The notes below the pieces were generated by a model that worked only from the letters and a program-made list of their open reading frames with translations, had not been told where the DNA came from and did not search any database. The position numbers were made by a program, and so were the translations under genes. Of a DNA stretch of 64,000 nucleotides, positions 52,682 through 64,000 are shown one piece after another. Source of the stretch: Quatrionicoccus australiensis. GTDB taxonomy: Bacteria > Pseudomonadota > Gammaproteobacteria > Burkholderiales > Rhodocyclaceae. How positions within the stretch are numbered: the first letter of the stretch is position 1; each line of letters starts with the position of its first letter. Where the stretch lies: positions 3,639,001 through 3,703,000 of the forward strand of contig NZ_JAHBAH010000001.1 of NCBI RefSeq assembly GCF_020510425.1. Direction: 5' to 3'.

Positions 52682-53134
52682 TCAGGCGGCCGGAATTCTC
52701 GCCAGGAAGCGATCAAGCTGATTGGCGAAGGCCTGTCGGTCAGCCTGTCCGAAGGCGGCGGGGCCGCCGGTGTCGACGCCGGCGCTGCGCAGTTCTTCCA
52801 TGAAGTTGCGCATGGCGAGGCGTTCGCGGATGTTGGCGGTGGTGTACATCTCGCCGCGCGGGTTGAGGGCGTGGCCGCCGCGCCCGATGACCAGAGAGGC
52901 GAGCGGGATGTCGGCGGTGATGACGAGATCGCCCGGCTGCACCTGTTCGACGATGTGCGCATCGGCGACGTCGAAGCCGCTCGGCACCTGGATGGCGCGA
53001 ATGAACTTCGACGGCGGTGTGCGCAGCATCTGGTTGGCAACCAGCGTCGTCTGGATCTGCCGGCGCTCGGCAGCGCGGAAGATGATTTCCTTGATCACGC
53101 CGGGGCAGGCGTCGGCATCGACCCAGATCTGCAT
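52682..53134 (-). CDS. YaiI/YqxD family protein (UPF0178, DUF188)
   Basis: A 150-residue protein with the family signatures [49 protein letters not shown] and [14 protein letters not shown]. The fold is PIN-like and the function unknown. The small gene upstream ends 3 bp before its start on the same strand. Confidence 0.92.
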   Translation of the reverse strand: MQIWVDADACPGVIKEIIFRAAERRQIQTTLVANQMLRTPPSKFIRAIQVPSGFDVADAHIVEQVQPGDLVITADIPLASLVIGRGGHALNPRGEMYTTANIRERLAMRNFMEELRSAGVDTGGPAAFGQADRQAFANQLDRFLARIPAA

Positions 53135-53136
53135 GC

Positions 53137-53313
53137 TTATTTCCCTGCGGTCGATGTCGCCAGCGGGGCAAATTCGGCCGGCACCCAGGCATAGCCGCTC
53201 TTTTGTTCCTTGCGGGCATGGCCGATGCGGGAGAAGGCCAGGTGCATGCCGGCGACGAGGATGCCGAGGCCGGCAAGGAGCAGGCGGGCCAGCGCTTGGG
53301 GCTTGTGGATCAT
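53137..53313 (-). CDS. Small membrane protein
   Basis: A 58-residue protein with one hydrophobic helix ([20 protein letters not shown]) and a polar tail ([20 protein letters not shown]). ATG 53313 has a good AGGAGA site 7 bp upstream. It is probably co-transcribed with the UPF0178 gene. Family unknown. Confidence 0.7.
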   Translation of the reverse strand: MIHKPQALARLLLAGLGILVAGMHLAFSRIGHARKEQKSGYAWVPAEFAPLATSTAGK

Positions 53314-53390
53314 GGCGTTCTCCTGGTTGGGGGAGGGTAAGTATCCCATGGCTGAGACATCGTTGGATTGACGCGCCTGGCTTTGATTGA

Positions 53391-53410
53391 GATAATGAGA
53401 ACGATTCTCA
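53391..53410. promoter_or_regulatory. Fur box upstream of the sigma factor gene
   Basis: GATAATGAGAACGATTCTCA, which contains the perfect palindrome TGAGAA-cga-TTCTCA and the GATAATGA half-site of the Fur consensus. It lies 32 bp upstream of the FecI-type gene, so iron-repressed expression is expected. Confidence 0.88.
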
Positions 53411-53441
53411 ATAAAATGAATTTTTCCGACAGGGTGTATTC

Positions 53442-53957
53442 GTGAATATCGCGGCCAATCCCACCGATGCCATCGGTCAGCTCTATGCGAGTCACCACGC
53501 CTGGCTGCATGCCTGGTTACGCCGCAAGCTCGGCTGTGGGCACGGCGCTGCCGATCTGGCGCAGGACGTGTTTGTGCGCATTCTCGCCTCGCGCGACGCT
53601 CTGTGCGGCATGCGCGAGCCGCGCGCCTACCTGACGACGACGGCGCAGCGGCTGATGGTCGATCGCATCCGGCGCGAAGTGATCGAGCGCACCTATCTCG
53701 CCGAGCTGGCCATCGTCATGGAAAACGCGCCGACGCACCCGTCGCCCGAACAGATCCTGCTCACCCTGGAAGCGCTCGGGCAGATTGCCGATCTCCTGGC
53801 CGGCGTCTCGACCAAGGCGCGCGAGGCCTTCTTGCTGCATTACCTGGAAGAGCGCTCGCATGCCGAGATTGCCGCGCAATTGCAGGTCTCCACCCGCATG
53901 GTGCACAAATACCTGGTGCAATGCCTGGTCCAGTGCGCTGCGGCGCGCCCGGATTGA
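53442..53957 (+). CDS. FecI-type ECF sigma factor
   Basis: A 171-residue sigma factor. Region 2 has GHGAADLAQDVFVRILASRD and the -10-binding segment LTTTAQRLMVDRIRRE. Region 4 has LLHYLEERSHAEIAAQLQVS and TRMVHKYLVQCL. The start is GTG 53442. FecI proteins drive transcription of a cognate TonB receptor when signalled through FecR, and both are encoded next. The Fur box upstream adds iron control. Confidence 0.92.
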   Translation: MNIAANPTDAIGQLYASHHAWLHAWLRRKLGCGHGAADLAQDVFVRILASRDALCGMREPRAYLTTTAQRLMVDRIRREVIERTYLAELAIVMENAPTHPSPEQILLTLEALGQIADLLAGVSTKAREAFLLHYLEERSHAEIAAQLQVSTRMVHKYLVQCLVQCAAARPD

Positions 53958-53965
53958 GCCCGGGC

Positions 53966-54988
53966 ATGCATGCCGGAGCCGACCCGGTCGCCGCCCAGGC
54001 CGCCGAGTGGATAGTCCGCCTGAGTGCCGACGAGGCCGGCGAGCAGGCCGAGTTGGCGCAGCATTTCGCCGCCTGGCGCGCTGCCGATCCCCGGCACGAG
54101 GCGGCCGCCGGGCGCATGGAGGCGATGCTCGGCGAGTTGCAGGCGGTGCGCCGCAGCGGTGCCGCCCGCCCGGCCGGGCGGGCGCTGCGTGCCGCGCTGG
54201 GCGGTAAGGGGCGCGGCGGTGCCCGGCGCGGTGTCGCGCTCGTGCTGCTGCTCGCTGGCCTGAGTTTTCTTCCCGCCTGGTTCGGTCTGGCCGGCCAGAC
54301 ACCGGGCTACTGGCTGACCGATCTGCACTCGGCCGCCGGCGAGTGGCCGACGACCCGCCTGGCTGACGGCAGCATCATCGCGCTGGCCGGGCTCAGTGCG
54401 GTCAACCTTGCTTTTGATGGCAAAACGCGGCGCATCGAACTGGTCCAGGGCGAGATCCTGGTCGATGTCGCGCACGACGCAACGCGGCCCTTCATTGTCG
54501 AGACCGAACATGGCAGCGTAAGGGCGCTCGGCACGCGCTTCACGGTGCGGCGCGAGGCCGAGGTGACGGTCGTCACCATGCTTGCTTCGCGCGTCGAAGT
54601 GCGCCCGGCCGAGGCTGATGCAGGGAGTGCCGGCGTGCTTGTCGTGCAGGCCGGCGAACGCGTCCGCTTCAATGCCGACCGCCTGTTGTCGCCCGAGCCG
54701 GTCGATCCGCCCAGCGTCGGGCGCGCCTGGGCGCAGCGCCAGTTCGTCGCCCAGGAAATGCCGCTGCCCGACGTGCTCGATGAACTCGACCGGCAACGCC
54801 CGGGGCGCATCGTTTTCGACCGGGCGGCGCTGGCCGGGCTCAAGGTGACGGCCGTTCTGCCGCTGACCGACACCGACCGCGCCCTGCAACTGCTGGTCAA
54901 CAATTTCCCGGAATTGAGCATCCGCAGCTACTCGCCTTATCTGGTGACGGTCGACATGCCGAAAAGCCCGAAAACCACGGGCCGGTAA
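53966..54988 (+). CDS. FecR-type anti-sigma regulator
   Basis: A 340-residue protein. The N-terminal DUF4880-type cytoplasmic part has AAEWIVRLSADEAGEQAELA and FAAWRAADPRHEAAAGRMEA; one membrane helix (VALVLLLAGLSFLPAWFGLA, about residues 90-110) follows; the periplasmic FecR domain has TRLADGSIIALAGLSAVNLA and VETEHGSVRALGTRFTVRRE. It should hold FecI inactive until the receptor signals. A TTG at 53954 overlaps the fecI-type stop (TTGA) and is an alternative start. A secretin-like end (LQLLVNNFPELSIRSYSPYL) is usual for FecR C-termini. Confidence 0.9.
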   Translation: MHAGADPVAAQAAEWIVRLSADEAGEQAELAQHFAAWRAADPRHEAAAGRMEAMLGELQAVRRSGAARPAGRALRAALGGKGRGGARRGVALVLLLAGLSFLPAWFGLAGQTPGYWLTDLHSAAGEWPTTRLADGSIIALAGLSAVNLAFDGKTRRIELVQGEILVDVAHDATRPFIVETEHGSVRALGTRFTVRREAEVTVVTMLASRVEVRPAEADAGSAGVLVVQAGERVRFNADRLLSPEPVDPPSVGRAWAQRQFVAQEMPLPDVLDELDRQRPGRIVFDRAALAGLKVTAVLPLTDTDRALQLLVNNFPELSIRSYSPYLVTVDMPKSPKTTGR

Positions 54989-55152
54989 ATTTTTTTGCTT
55001 TTCTGGTTCCGCTTGCGCCGTCTCGTGCGTCAAGTCAGATGAAGGACACGATCGGCCGCCAGGCATTTCCTGTTGGACAGGTGCGTTAGCCAGTTTCGCG
55101 TCGCGTCCTTCGCCCCGCTTGGGGATCAATTGCCAACAGGAAGCCGACGCTC

Positions 55153-57930
55153 ATGCTCAACATCAAACCAGGCCCGTACGCCGGCATTGCCGGCGGAACC
55201 CTCAAACCCCTTGTTTTTGCCCTGCACCTGGCGCTGTGTGGCATTGCCGCCAGTCCGGCGCTCGCCCAGTCGGCGAGCCAGGCCGCCGTGTACGATATTC
55301 CGGCCGGGCCGCTCGGCGAGGCGCTCAATCGTTTCGCGCTGCAGGCCGGGGTCGCCATCGTGCTCGATGCGGAAAAACTGCGTGGTTTGCAGAGCCCCGG
55401 TCTGCACGGGCGTTACGACGTCGAGGCGGGCTTTAGCGCGTTGCTGCGCCATAGCGGCTACGGGATCAGCAAGACGGCGGCCGGTTACCTGCTCGTTCCC
55501 TTGCCCAAGTCGGTTACGGCTGCGCCGGAGGGAGAGCGCGACGATCCGATGCTGGCCGAAACCGTGGTCGTCGAGCAGCGAGAGTCCTCGGGTACCACGG
55601 TCATCGATCGTCGCGTGATGGATGCGCTGACCGGCGGCAACGGCGACATCACCAGCATCCTGCGCGTCATGCCGAATGTGCAGTTCGACAATAACCAGTT
55701 GCACACCGGTCGCCAGGGCGAAATCTCGCCGGCCGACATCAGCATCAACGGCGCCAAGTTCTACCAGAATCTCTACCAGCTCGACGGCATGTCCTTCAAC
55801 AACGACATCGACCCGGCGAGCGGCGACAAGTCTTCGTCAATCACCGAAGTGACCTCGGCCAGCCAGGGCATGGCGATCGACAGCAGCCTGCTGTGCAAGA
55901 TCACCGTGCGCGATTCGAACGTGCCGGTCGAGTACGGCGCCTTCACCGGCGGCGTCGTCTCCGCCGACACCTGCGCCCCGACCAGGACCTTTTCCGGCCA
56001 GGCCTCTATCGGCACGACCCGCTCGGAATGGATGGAATACAAGATTGCGCCCGAACAGCAGGGGACTTACGACAACACGACCAGTTCGAACTATGCACGC
56101 GCCTTCGAGAAATGGACCTACAAGCTGTCGCTGCAGGGCAAGCCGACCGAGAATCTCGGCCTGATCGGCAGTTTCATCCGGCGCACCTCGACCATCCCGC
56201 TCAACGGTGACTCAGCCTATAAGAACGGCGTCGGCGGCACGCCGGAAGAAACCCGACGTACCGACAATTTCTTCGTCAAGGCTTTCTGGAAGGCGACTCC
56301 CGACAACAATGTCGACTTCTCCGTCCAGTACGCGCCGACTGCCGACGATCGTTTCATTTCGGCAATCAAGGACAGTCACTACACCTATAACGCCGGCGGT
56401 CTCGGTCTCAACGGCGGCATTGCCAGCCGCTTCGACCATTTCGTGCTCAGCCAGCGCCTGACGATGACCGAGATGCAAAGCTCGCGCGACGGCGACTCCA
56501 GCCTCTACAAGACCTGGCGTTATTCGGCCGATGACAAGAACTGGGGGACGAGCACCCTGAGCAACGAAGGCGGTTACGGCGATGTCGAACAGAAACAGAC
56601 GGCGCAGAACTACAGCGCCAGGATCGACTGGGAGCCGCTCGCGCTGTTCGGCACCGAGCACCGCCTGCAGGCCGGCTTCGAACTCGGCCACAAGGAGTCC
56701 TATTACAACCGCAAGACGCAGTACGAGTCCTACTACACGCCGGCTTCCTACAGCGGCAACTGCCTGCGCAGCGACGGTACGGTCGATCCCTACTGCTCGA
56801 CGGCCGATACCTCGAACGGCTGGGCCGGCCAGTACCTGAAGAGCAAGGTTGTCTATCTGGCCGGCAAGTTCACGGTCAAGGAAGACATGCAGAGCCTCTT
56901 CCTGCAGGACGAGATCCGCAAGGGCAATTTCATGGCCCGGCTCGGCCTGCGCTTCGACTCGAGCAGCCTGGCCAAGGATGACACCCTGGCGCCGCGCGCC
57001 GCCTTTTTCTACGACCTGTTCGGCGACGGCCGTACGCGCTTCGAGGCCGGCGCCAACCGCTACTACGGGCGCAATTTCATGACCTACTACATGACGGCCA
57101 ACCGCCTGTCGCTGCAGTCGGCCGTGCTGACCCGGAACAGTCTGACCGACTGGGGGCCGCTGGTGATGAGCACGACGTCCTCGATGTACCACTTCGAGGA
57201 TCTCAAGGTGCCCTACGACGACGAAGCCATGCTCGCCTTCAAGCAGTGCATCGGCAGCACGCTGCTCGGCATCAAGTACGTCGACCGGCGCAGTCGCGAC
57301 CAGGTCGTGCGCGTGCTGCGCGCGGCCGGCGATTACTGGTTCGAGAACACCGGCAGCAGCAATGCGCAGACCCTGTCGATGACGCTCGAAACGCAGCGCC
57401 CGTTTGCGGCCTGGGGGACGCGAACTTCGGTCATGGCCGGGATCGAACAGATCAAGTCGCACACCTCGCACACCGATTACTACACCAGCGACCAGGATTA
57501 CAACGACAACCGCGGTCTCGATTACATCGTCTACGAAGGCAAGCTGATCAGCCCGCTCGACAAGCCGGCCGACAACTACAACCGGCCGTGGACGGGCCGC
57601 TTGCTGTTCATGACCGAAATCCCCGCCGCCAACCTGAGCATCGGCAATTTCTTCCGCTATCGCGCCGGTTACCAGAAGGTGGTCCAGAACGGCACCAAGG
57701 ATGTCGGCGGCGTGACCTATACCAATTACGACCGCAAATCCTTCGACCCGGCGCTGACCTGGGACATGCGCATCAACTGGGACGTGCCGGTGGCGACCCG
57801 GGAAAAGCCCTTCGTCATGCTGAGCATCGAGAACGTGCTCAACGCGACCAACGCGATCGAAAACTCCGGTTCCTATCTGATTTACGAAAAAGGCCGCCAG
57901 TTCTGGCTGGAAGTTGGTCTCAAATTCTGA
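55153..57930 (+). CDS. TonB-dependent outer-membrane receptor with signalling (STN) domain
   Basis: A 925-residue receptor. Signal peptide to about residue 38; STN signalling domain about 48-118 (YDIPAGPLGEALNRFALQAG, ALLRHSGYGISKTAAGYLLV); then a plug domain (ETVVVEQRESSGTTVIDRRV) and a 22-strand-type barrel ending FWLEVGLKF with the C-terminal Phe. The STN domain contacts FecR, so this receptor reports substrate binding to the sigma factor. The plug has an unusual CKITVRDSNVPVEYGAFTGG segment. The substrate is unknown; the linked peroxidase and M16 protease suggest a larger peptide or protein ligand rather than a simple siderophore. Confidence 0.93.
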   Translation: MLNIKPGPYAGIAGGTLKPLVFALHLALCGIAASPALAQSASQAAVYDIPAGPLGEALNRFALQAGVAIVLDAEKLRGLQSPGLHGRYDVEAGFSALLRHSGYGISKTAAGYLLVPLPKSVTAAPEGERDDPMLAETVVVEQRESSGTTVIDRRVMDALTGGNGDITSILRVMPNVQFDNNQLHTGRQGEISPADISINGAKFYQNLYQLDGMSFNNDIDPASGDKSSSITEVTSASQGMAIDSSLLCKITVRDSNVPVEYGAFTGGVVSADTCAPTRTFSGQASIGTTRSEWMEYKIAPEQQGTYDNTTSSNYARAFEKWTYKLSLQGKPTENLGLIGSFIRRTSTIPLNGDSAYKNGVGGTPEETRRTDNFFVKAFWKATPDNNVDFSVQYAPTADDRFISAIKDSHYTYNAGGLGLNGGIASRFDHFVLSQRLTMTEMQSSRDGDSSLYKTWRYSADDKNWGTSTLSNEGGYGDVEQKQTAQNYSARIDWEPLALFGTEHRLQAGFELGHKESYYNRKTQYESYYTPASYSGNCLRSDGTVDPYCSTADTSNGWAGQYLKSKVVYLAGKFTVKEDMQSLFLQDEIRKGNFMARLGLRFDSSSLAKDDTLAPRAAFFYDLFGDGRTRFEAGANRYYGRNFMTYYMTANRLSLQSAVLTRNSLTDWGPLVMSTTSSMYHFEDLKVPYDDEAMLAFKQCIGSTLLGIKYVDRRSRDQVVRVLRAAGDYWFENTGSSNAQTLSMTLETQRPFAAWGTRTSVMAGIEQIKSHTSHTDYYTSDQDYNDNRGLDYIVYEGKLISPLDKPADNYNRPWTGRLLFMTEIPAANLSIGNFFRYRAGYQKVVQNGTKDVGGVTYTNYDRKSFDPALTWDMRINWDVPVATREKPFVMLSIENVLNATNAIENSGSYLIYEKGRQFWLEVGLKF

Positions 57931-57934
57931 GGTG

Positions 57935-59024
57935 ATGATGCATCGAGCAAGCAAACTGTTTTTCCTGGCCGCCGCCTGCCTGTGTTCGGCGGCGGCCTTT
58001 TCCGCCGAGCCCTGCCGCCAGGAGGCGGCCTGGGACGTCGCCTGCCTGCGCCAGCGCTACGCCGTGCCGCTCAAGGCCTGGCCGGCGCCGCGTATAGAGG
58101 GCGGCGGCGAGTGGCGGGAAATGGCAGCGGTCAACCCGCCCGATTTGCCCAAAACCGTGCCCTATGCGCTGCTTCGCCTGGGCATCCGGCTGTTTTACGA
58201 CAAGGCGCTTTCCGACTCGGGGGAAATCGCCTGCGCTTCCTGTCACCGGCCCGAGCATGCCTTTGCCGACACGCTGCCGGTGACGCCCGGCCATGCCGGG
58301 CGCAAGGGCATGCGCAATGCGCCGGCGCTGGTCGGCGTCAGTCACGCGACCAGCCTGTTCTGGGACGGCCGCTCGCCGACGCTGGAGCACCAGGCGCTCG
58401 GCCCGGTGGCCGATCCGGCCGAAATGGCGATGGCGCTCGACAAGCTGCCTGCCAAGCTTGCCGCCATTGCCGGTTACCGCGAGGACTTCCGCCGCGCCTA
58501 CGGCGACGACGCGGTGACGCTGCCGCGTATCCAGTCGGCGCTGGCCGCCTACGAACGTACGCTGGTGCCGACGCCGACCCGCTTCGACGCCTTCCTCAAG
58601 GGTCAGGCGCAGGCGCTCGACGACAAGGAACTGCTCGGTCTGTACCTGTTCCGCACGAAGGCCGGCTGCATGACCTGCCACCACGGCCCGGCGCTCAGCG
58701 ACAACAAGTTCCACAATCTCGGCCTGACCTGGTTCGGGCGCAAGTACGAGGATCTCGGGTGCTACAAGGTGAGCGGCGACGTCAGGGATGTCGGCAAGTT
58801 CAAGACGCCGACCCTGCGCAACGTGGCGCAGAGCGGACCGTGGATGCACAACGGCCTGTTCCCGGCCTTGCGCGGCATTCTCAACATGTACAACGCCGGC
58901 ATGCCGCGGCCCAAGCCGGCCAACGAAGCCCAGGCGGTCGACCCGCGTTTTCCGGTCAATTCCGAGTTGCTCAAACCGCTCGAATTGAACGAAGAAGAAA
59001 TCCGGGCCCTCGAGGCTTTCCTCA

Positions 59025-59035
<11 letters not shown>
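57935..59035 (+). CDS. Dihaem cytochrome c peroxidase/MauG-family protein
   Basis: A 366-residue exported protein (signal peptide 1-24). Two c-type haem motifs: CASCH at residues 100-104 and CMTCH at 245-249. RGKMRNAPALVGVSHATSLF-like context (RKGMRNAPALVGVSHATSLF) and FKTPTLRNVAQSGPWMHNG are family hallmarks. It could be a peroxidase or, like MauG or MbnH, oxidise a protein side chain. The start is 4 bp after the receptor stop and the end overlaps the protease gene, so it belongs to the same operon. Confidence 0.92.
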
Positions 59036-61727
<2,692 letters not shown>

Positions 61728-61748
61728 GCGGCGGCTGATTTTGGCGAT

Positions 61749-61787
61749 TTCGAGAGGGGCGACCGTCTGGCGGTCGACCCTCTCGAA
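61749..61787. terminator. Long stem-loop after the M16 gene
   Basis: TTCGAGAGGG and CGACCG pair with CGGTCG and CCCTCTCGAA, with one G/A mismatch and a 5-base loop. It lies 22 bp after the M16 stop. There is no strong T-run, so it may stabilise the transcript or terminate weakly. Confidence 0.6.
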
Positions 61788-62026
61788 GAGCAGAAAATGC
61801 TGTCCGCCGGCGCATGCAAAAGCGCTTCCATGGTGGCAGGGAACGGCCAGCGAGCTTGCCGCATGCATTGCCGAGCGCGATGGCGGCTTGTTGCCGGGCA
61901 TGCACTCCAGATTTTGCCGGTCTCGGCGGCTCTTGCCGACTGTCGGGGCGCTCTGTTTGTTTGATACTCTTGCGCCCTGGCGTGCGTCTCATGGCGCTTC
62001 ATTCACAACAGAGTACCTGGACGATC
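61788..62026. other. Intergenic stretch before the chemoreceptor
   Basis: About 239 bp with no supported gene. It should hold the chemoreceptor promoter. An in-frame ATG at 61991 could extend the receptor by 12 residues. Confidence 0.4.
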
Positions 62027-64000
62027 ATGATCTCCCTCGAAAACCTGTCATTGAAAAAATATCTGAACCTCGTTTCCGCAATGGTTTTCGCGATCCTGGT
62101 GGTGGTTGGCGCGGTGGGTATTGCCGCCCTGCAGGGAATCTCCTCGTCGGCCACCAAAATGGGCGAGGGCAAGGATGTCGTGGCCGATATCCTGCCGCCG
62201 CCGCTTTTTGTCATCGAGGCGCAGTTGACCGCCTACGACATTGCTGTGGCAACGGATGCGCAGCGTCCGAAATTGCTGGAGAAATTGCAGCAGCTCAAGA
62301 AGGACTATGTTGCCCGCAACCAGTTCTGGAGCGATTCGGAACTCGATGCCGGTCTGAAAGCAAAATTGCTGGGTGAGCAGAAGACGCAGGGCGAACTGTT
62401 CTGGGCCGAACTGGAGAATGTCTTCCTGCCGGCGCTGGCGGCAAACGACACGGTGCGCATGGAAAGTTCGCTGCGCCAGATGCGCGAGCGTTACGAGGCG
62501 CATCGCGTGGGCGTTGAGGCGACCGTTGTCGTCGCCAACCAGTTTGCCGAATCGACCTTGAAGAACCTGACCGATACCAGCTGGATAGATAGCCTGGCGA
62601 TGTCGGCGGCGATCGTTATAGGTTGCCTGCTCATCGTGCTGGCCATGCGTTCGCTGTCGTCCACGCTGTTTCGCCGGATTGGCGGCGAACCGGCGGCAGC
62701 CGTGGCGGTGGTCAGCCGGATTGCCGGTGGCGATCTGGGCGGCCGGATCGAACTGGCGCAGGGTGACTCATCGAGCATGCTGGCAGCGATGAAATCGATG
62801 CAGGATTCCCTGGCCAGCCTGGTCGGCGAAATTCGTGACATGGTGCGGGCTGCCGAGCACGGCGATCTCGGGCGGCGGATCGAGCTTGCCGACAAGCAGG
62901 GCTTTGGCAGGGAAATCGGAGAGGCACTGAATCAATTGATGGTGGTGACCGATACCAGCCTGCAGGATGTTTCCCGGGTGGCCGGTGCGTTGGCGGCGGG
63001 CGATCTGTCGCAGAAGGTGGTGGCCGTTTATCCCGGTGCCTTCGGCCAGACCGCCGGGGCGATCAATGCCACGGTGCAGGCCCTGACGCAGGTGGTCGAA
63101 GAGGTTCGCGAAATCGTCAATGCCGCCGCACAGGGCGATTTCAGCCGGCAGATCGATGTCGCCAGCAAACGCGGTTACGCCCGAACCCTGGCCGAACTGC
63201 TCAACAGCCTGGGCATCACGGCGCACCAGGCGCTCTCGGATATTTCCCTGGTTGCCGGAACGCTGGGGGACGGCGACTTGCGGCAACGCATCGAAAGACA
63301 GTATCCGGGCCTGTTCGGCGAAACGGCACAGGGCATCAATACGACGGTCGATAACCTGAAGGAAGTGATCGGCAACGTGGTTGCTGCGGTTGACGCGATC
63401 ACCACCGCCGCCAAGGAAATTTCAGCCGGCAATGCCGATCTCTCGGCACGTACCGAAGAGCAGGCCTCCAGTCTTGAGGAGACGGCCGCCAGCATCGAGC
63501 AATTCACGGCGACCGCACAGCAGAACACGGCCAGTGCCAGGGCTGCGAACGAGCTGGCGCTGGCGGCATCGGAGATGGCGATCAAGGGCGGTGAAGTGGT
63601 CAAGGCCTCGGCGGTGACGATGATCGACATTCAGAGCAGTTCGAAAAAGGTGGGCGATATCATCAGCGTCATCGAAGGGATCGCCTTCCAGACCAATATC
63701 CTGGCGCTGAACGCGGCGGTCGAGGCGGCACGCGCCGGCGATCAGGGCAAGGGCTTTGCCGTGGTGGCAACGGAAGTGCGTGCCCTGGCGCAGCGCTCCG
63801 CAATGGCGGCCAAGGAAATCGGGGCCCTGATTTCGGATTCCGGGAGCAAGATCGAACGCGGTTCGACGCAGGCGCGCGAAGCCGGTGTGCGCATGGAGCA
63901 GATCGTCGAGTCGATCGGCAAGGTCACGGCCATTGTGGCCGCAATCAGCCGGGCTTCCGTTGAGCAGACGGCCGGTATCGAGCAGGTCAACCGGGCCGTC
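62027..64000 (+). CDS. Methyl-accepting chemotaxis protein (partial)
   Basis: At least 658 residues, running off the right edge without a stop. The first transmembrane helix is near residues 13-36 ([20 protein letters not shown]); a periplasmic four-helix sensor follows; a second helix lies near 190-210 ([16 protein letters not shown]); then several HAMP-like repeats ([45 protein letters not shown]), and the signalling domain with the start of the conserved tip ([20 protein letters not shown]). The multiple HAMP-like units in tandem are longer than in the classical receptors. Ligand unknown. Confidence 0.95.
   Translation, partial: MISLENLSLKKYLNLVSAMVFAILVVVGAVGIAALQGISSSATKMGEGKDVVADILPPPLFVIEAQLTAYDIAVATDAQRPKLLEKLQQLKKDYVARNQFWSDSELDAGLKAKLLGEQKTQGELFWAELENVFLPALAANDTVRMESSLRQMRERYEAHRVGVEATVVVANQFAESTLKNLTDTSWIDSLAMSAAIVIGCLLIVLAMRSLSSTLFRRIGGEPAAAVAVVSRIAGGDLGGRIELAQGDSSSMLAAMKSMQDSLASLVGEIRDMVRAAEHGDLGRRIELADKQGFGREIGEALNQLMVVTDTSLQDVSRVAGALAAGDLSQKVVAVYPGAFGQTAGAINATVQALTQVVEEVREIVNAAAQGDFSRQIDVASKRGYARTLAELLNSLGITAHQALSDISLVAGTLGDGDLRQRIERQYPGLFGETAQGINTTVDNLKEVIGNVVAAVDAITTAAKEISAGNADLSARTEEQASSLEETAASIEQFTATAQQNTASARAANELALAASEMAIKGGEVVKASAVTMIDIQSSSKKVGDIISVIEGIAFQTNILALNAAVEAARAGDQGKGFAVVATEVRALAQRSAMAAKEIGALISDSGSKIERGSTQAREAGVRMEQIVESIGKVTAIVAAISRASVEQTAGIEQVNRAV

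Noticed and set aside
56212..57954. 580-codon minus-strand frame opposite the TonB receptor (and similar long antisense frames at 59022-60848 and 54000-55129)
   Set aside because: They are antisense shadows of strongly supported genes, with no ribosome site or domain.

Overview
The window looks like a betaproteobacterial chromosome of the Rhodocyclaceae type (Dechloromonas/Azonexus-like). This rests on a GC-rich core, a bioH-bioF-bioA set next to a DUF2863 gene, a single long acnB, a fused OvoA and a FecIR-type iron locus. The genus is inference. No rRNA, tRNA or CRISPR array was seen.

Left core (1-22.8 kb). Biotin genes (bioH partial, bioF, bioA, all minus) are split by a toxin-antitoxin pair and two small unknown genes. 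Next come DUF2863, a PEBP-like secreted protein, an AraC regulator, yaaA, a PIN protein, a DUF4124-glutaredoxin protein, a tightly packed dusC / TrmB-like / cysteine-cluster operon, tag, a large hybrid sensor kinase with a periplasmic NMT1/THI5-like sensor, ovoA with a DUF1439 gene, a small tautomerase set among three 42-bp repeats that resemble paired DnaA boxes, and acnB.

Accessory region (22.7-51.8 kb). It starts inside the 3' end of acnB. A displaced acnB 3' end (last 20 codons plus terminator) lies at 43998, and a second, slightly shorter copy at 51749, so the acnB 3' end appears to have served as an integration site, probably more than once. Segment 1 (22.7-44.0 kb) carries a DUF262/DUF1524 GmrSD-like protein with an unknown partner, an IS3-family element, two tyrosine recombinases (one with a DUF4224 partner), a hipBA module with its operators, and a six-gene minus-strand cassette at 34.3-41.0 kb. 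That cassette holds a 59-residue peptide, an SDR epimerase, a glycosyltransferase-radical SAM fusion, a WG-repeat/P-loop kinase fusion, a nucleotidyltransferase-tyrosine phosphatase fusion and a TPR-like protein. It is the best candidate for an undescribed system. An HTH regulator and an unknown partner lie next to the right junction.

Segment 2 (44.0-51.8 kb) is mostly debris: an IS91-type transposase tail with a perfect 21-bp-stem palindrome, a 943-residue exported ankyrin protein, a collapsed acnB fragment, a frameshifted EamA transporter, an intact pirin / TMEM175-like / OsmC set, a frameshifted isochorismatase, a pirin-LysR deletion scar and a MITE-like element.

Right core (51.9-64 kb). 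An NTF2-like protein and a YaiI/UPF0178 protein precede a Fur-box-controlled FecI-FecR-TonB receptor-dihaem peroxidase-M16 protease locus, suggesting regulated uptake and processing of an iron (or other metal) carrying substrate. A partial chemoreceptor runs off the right end.
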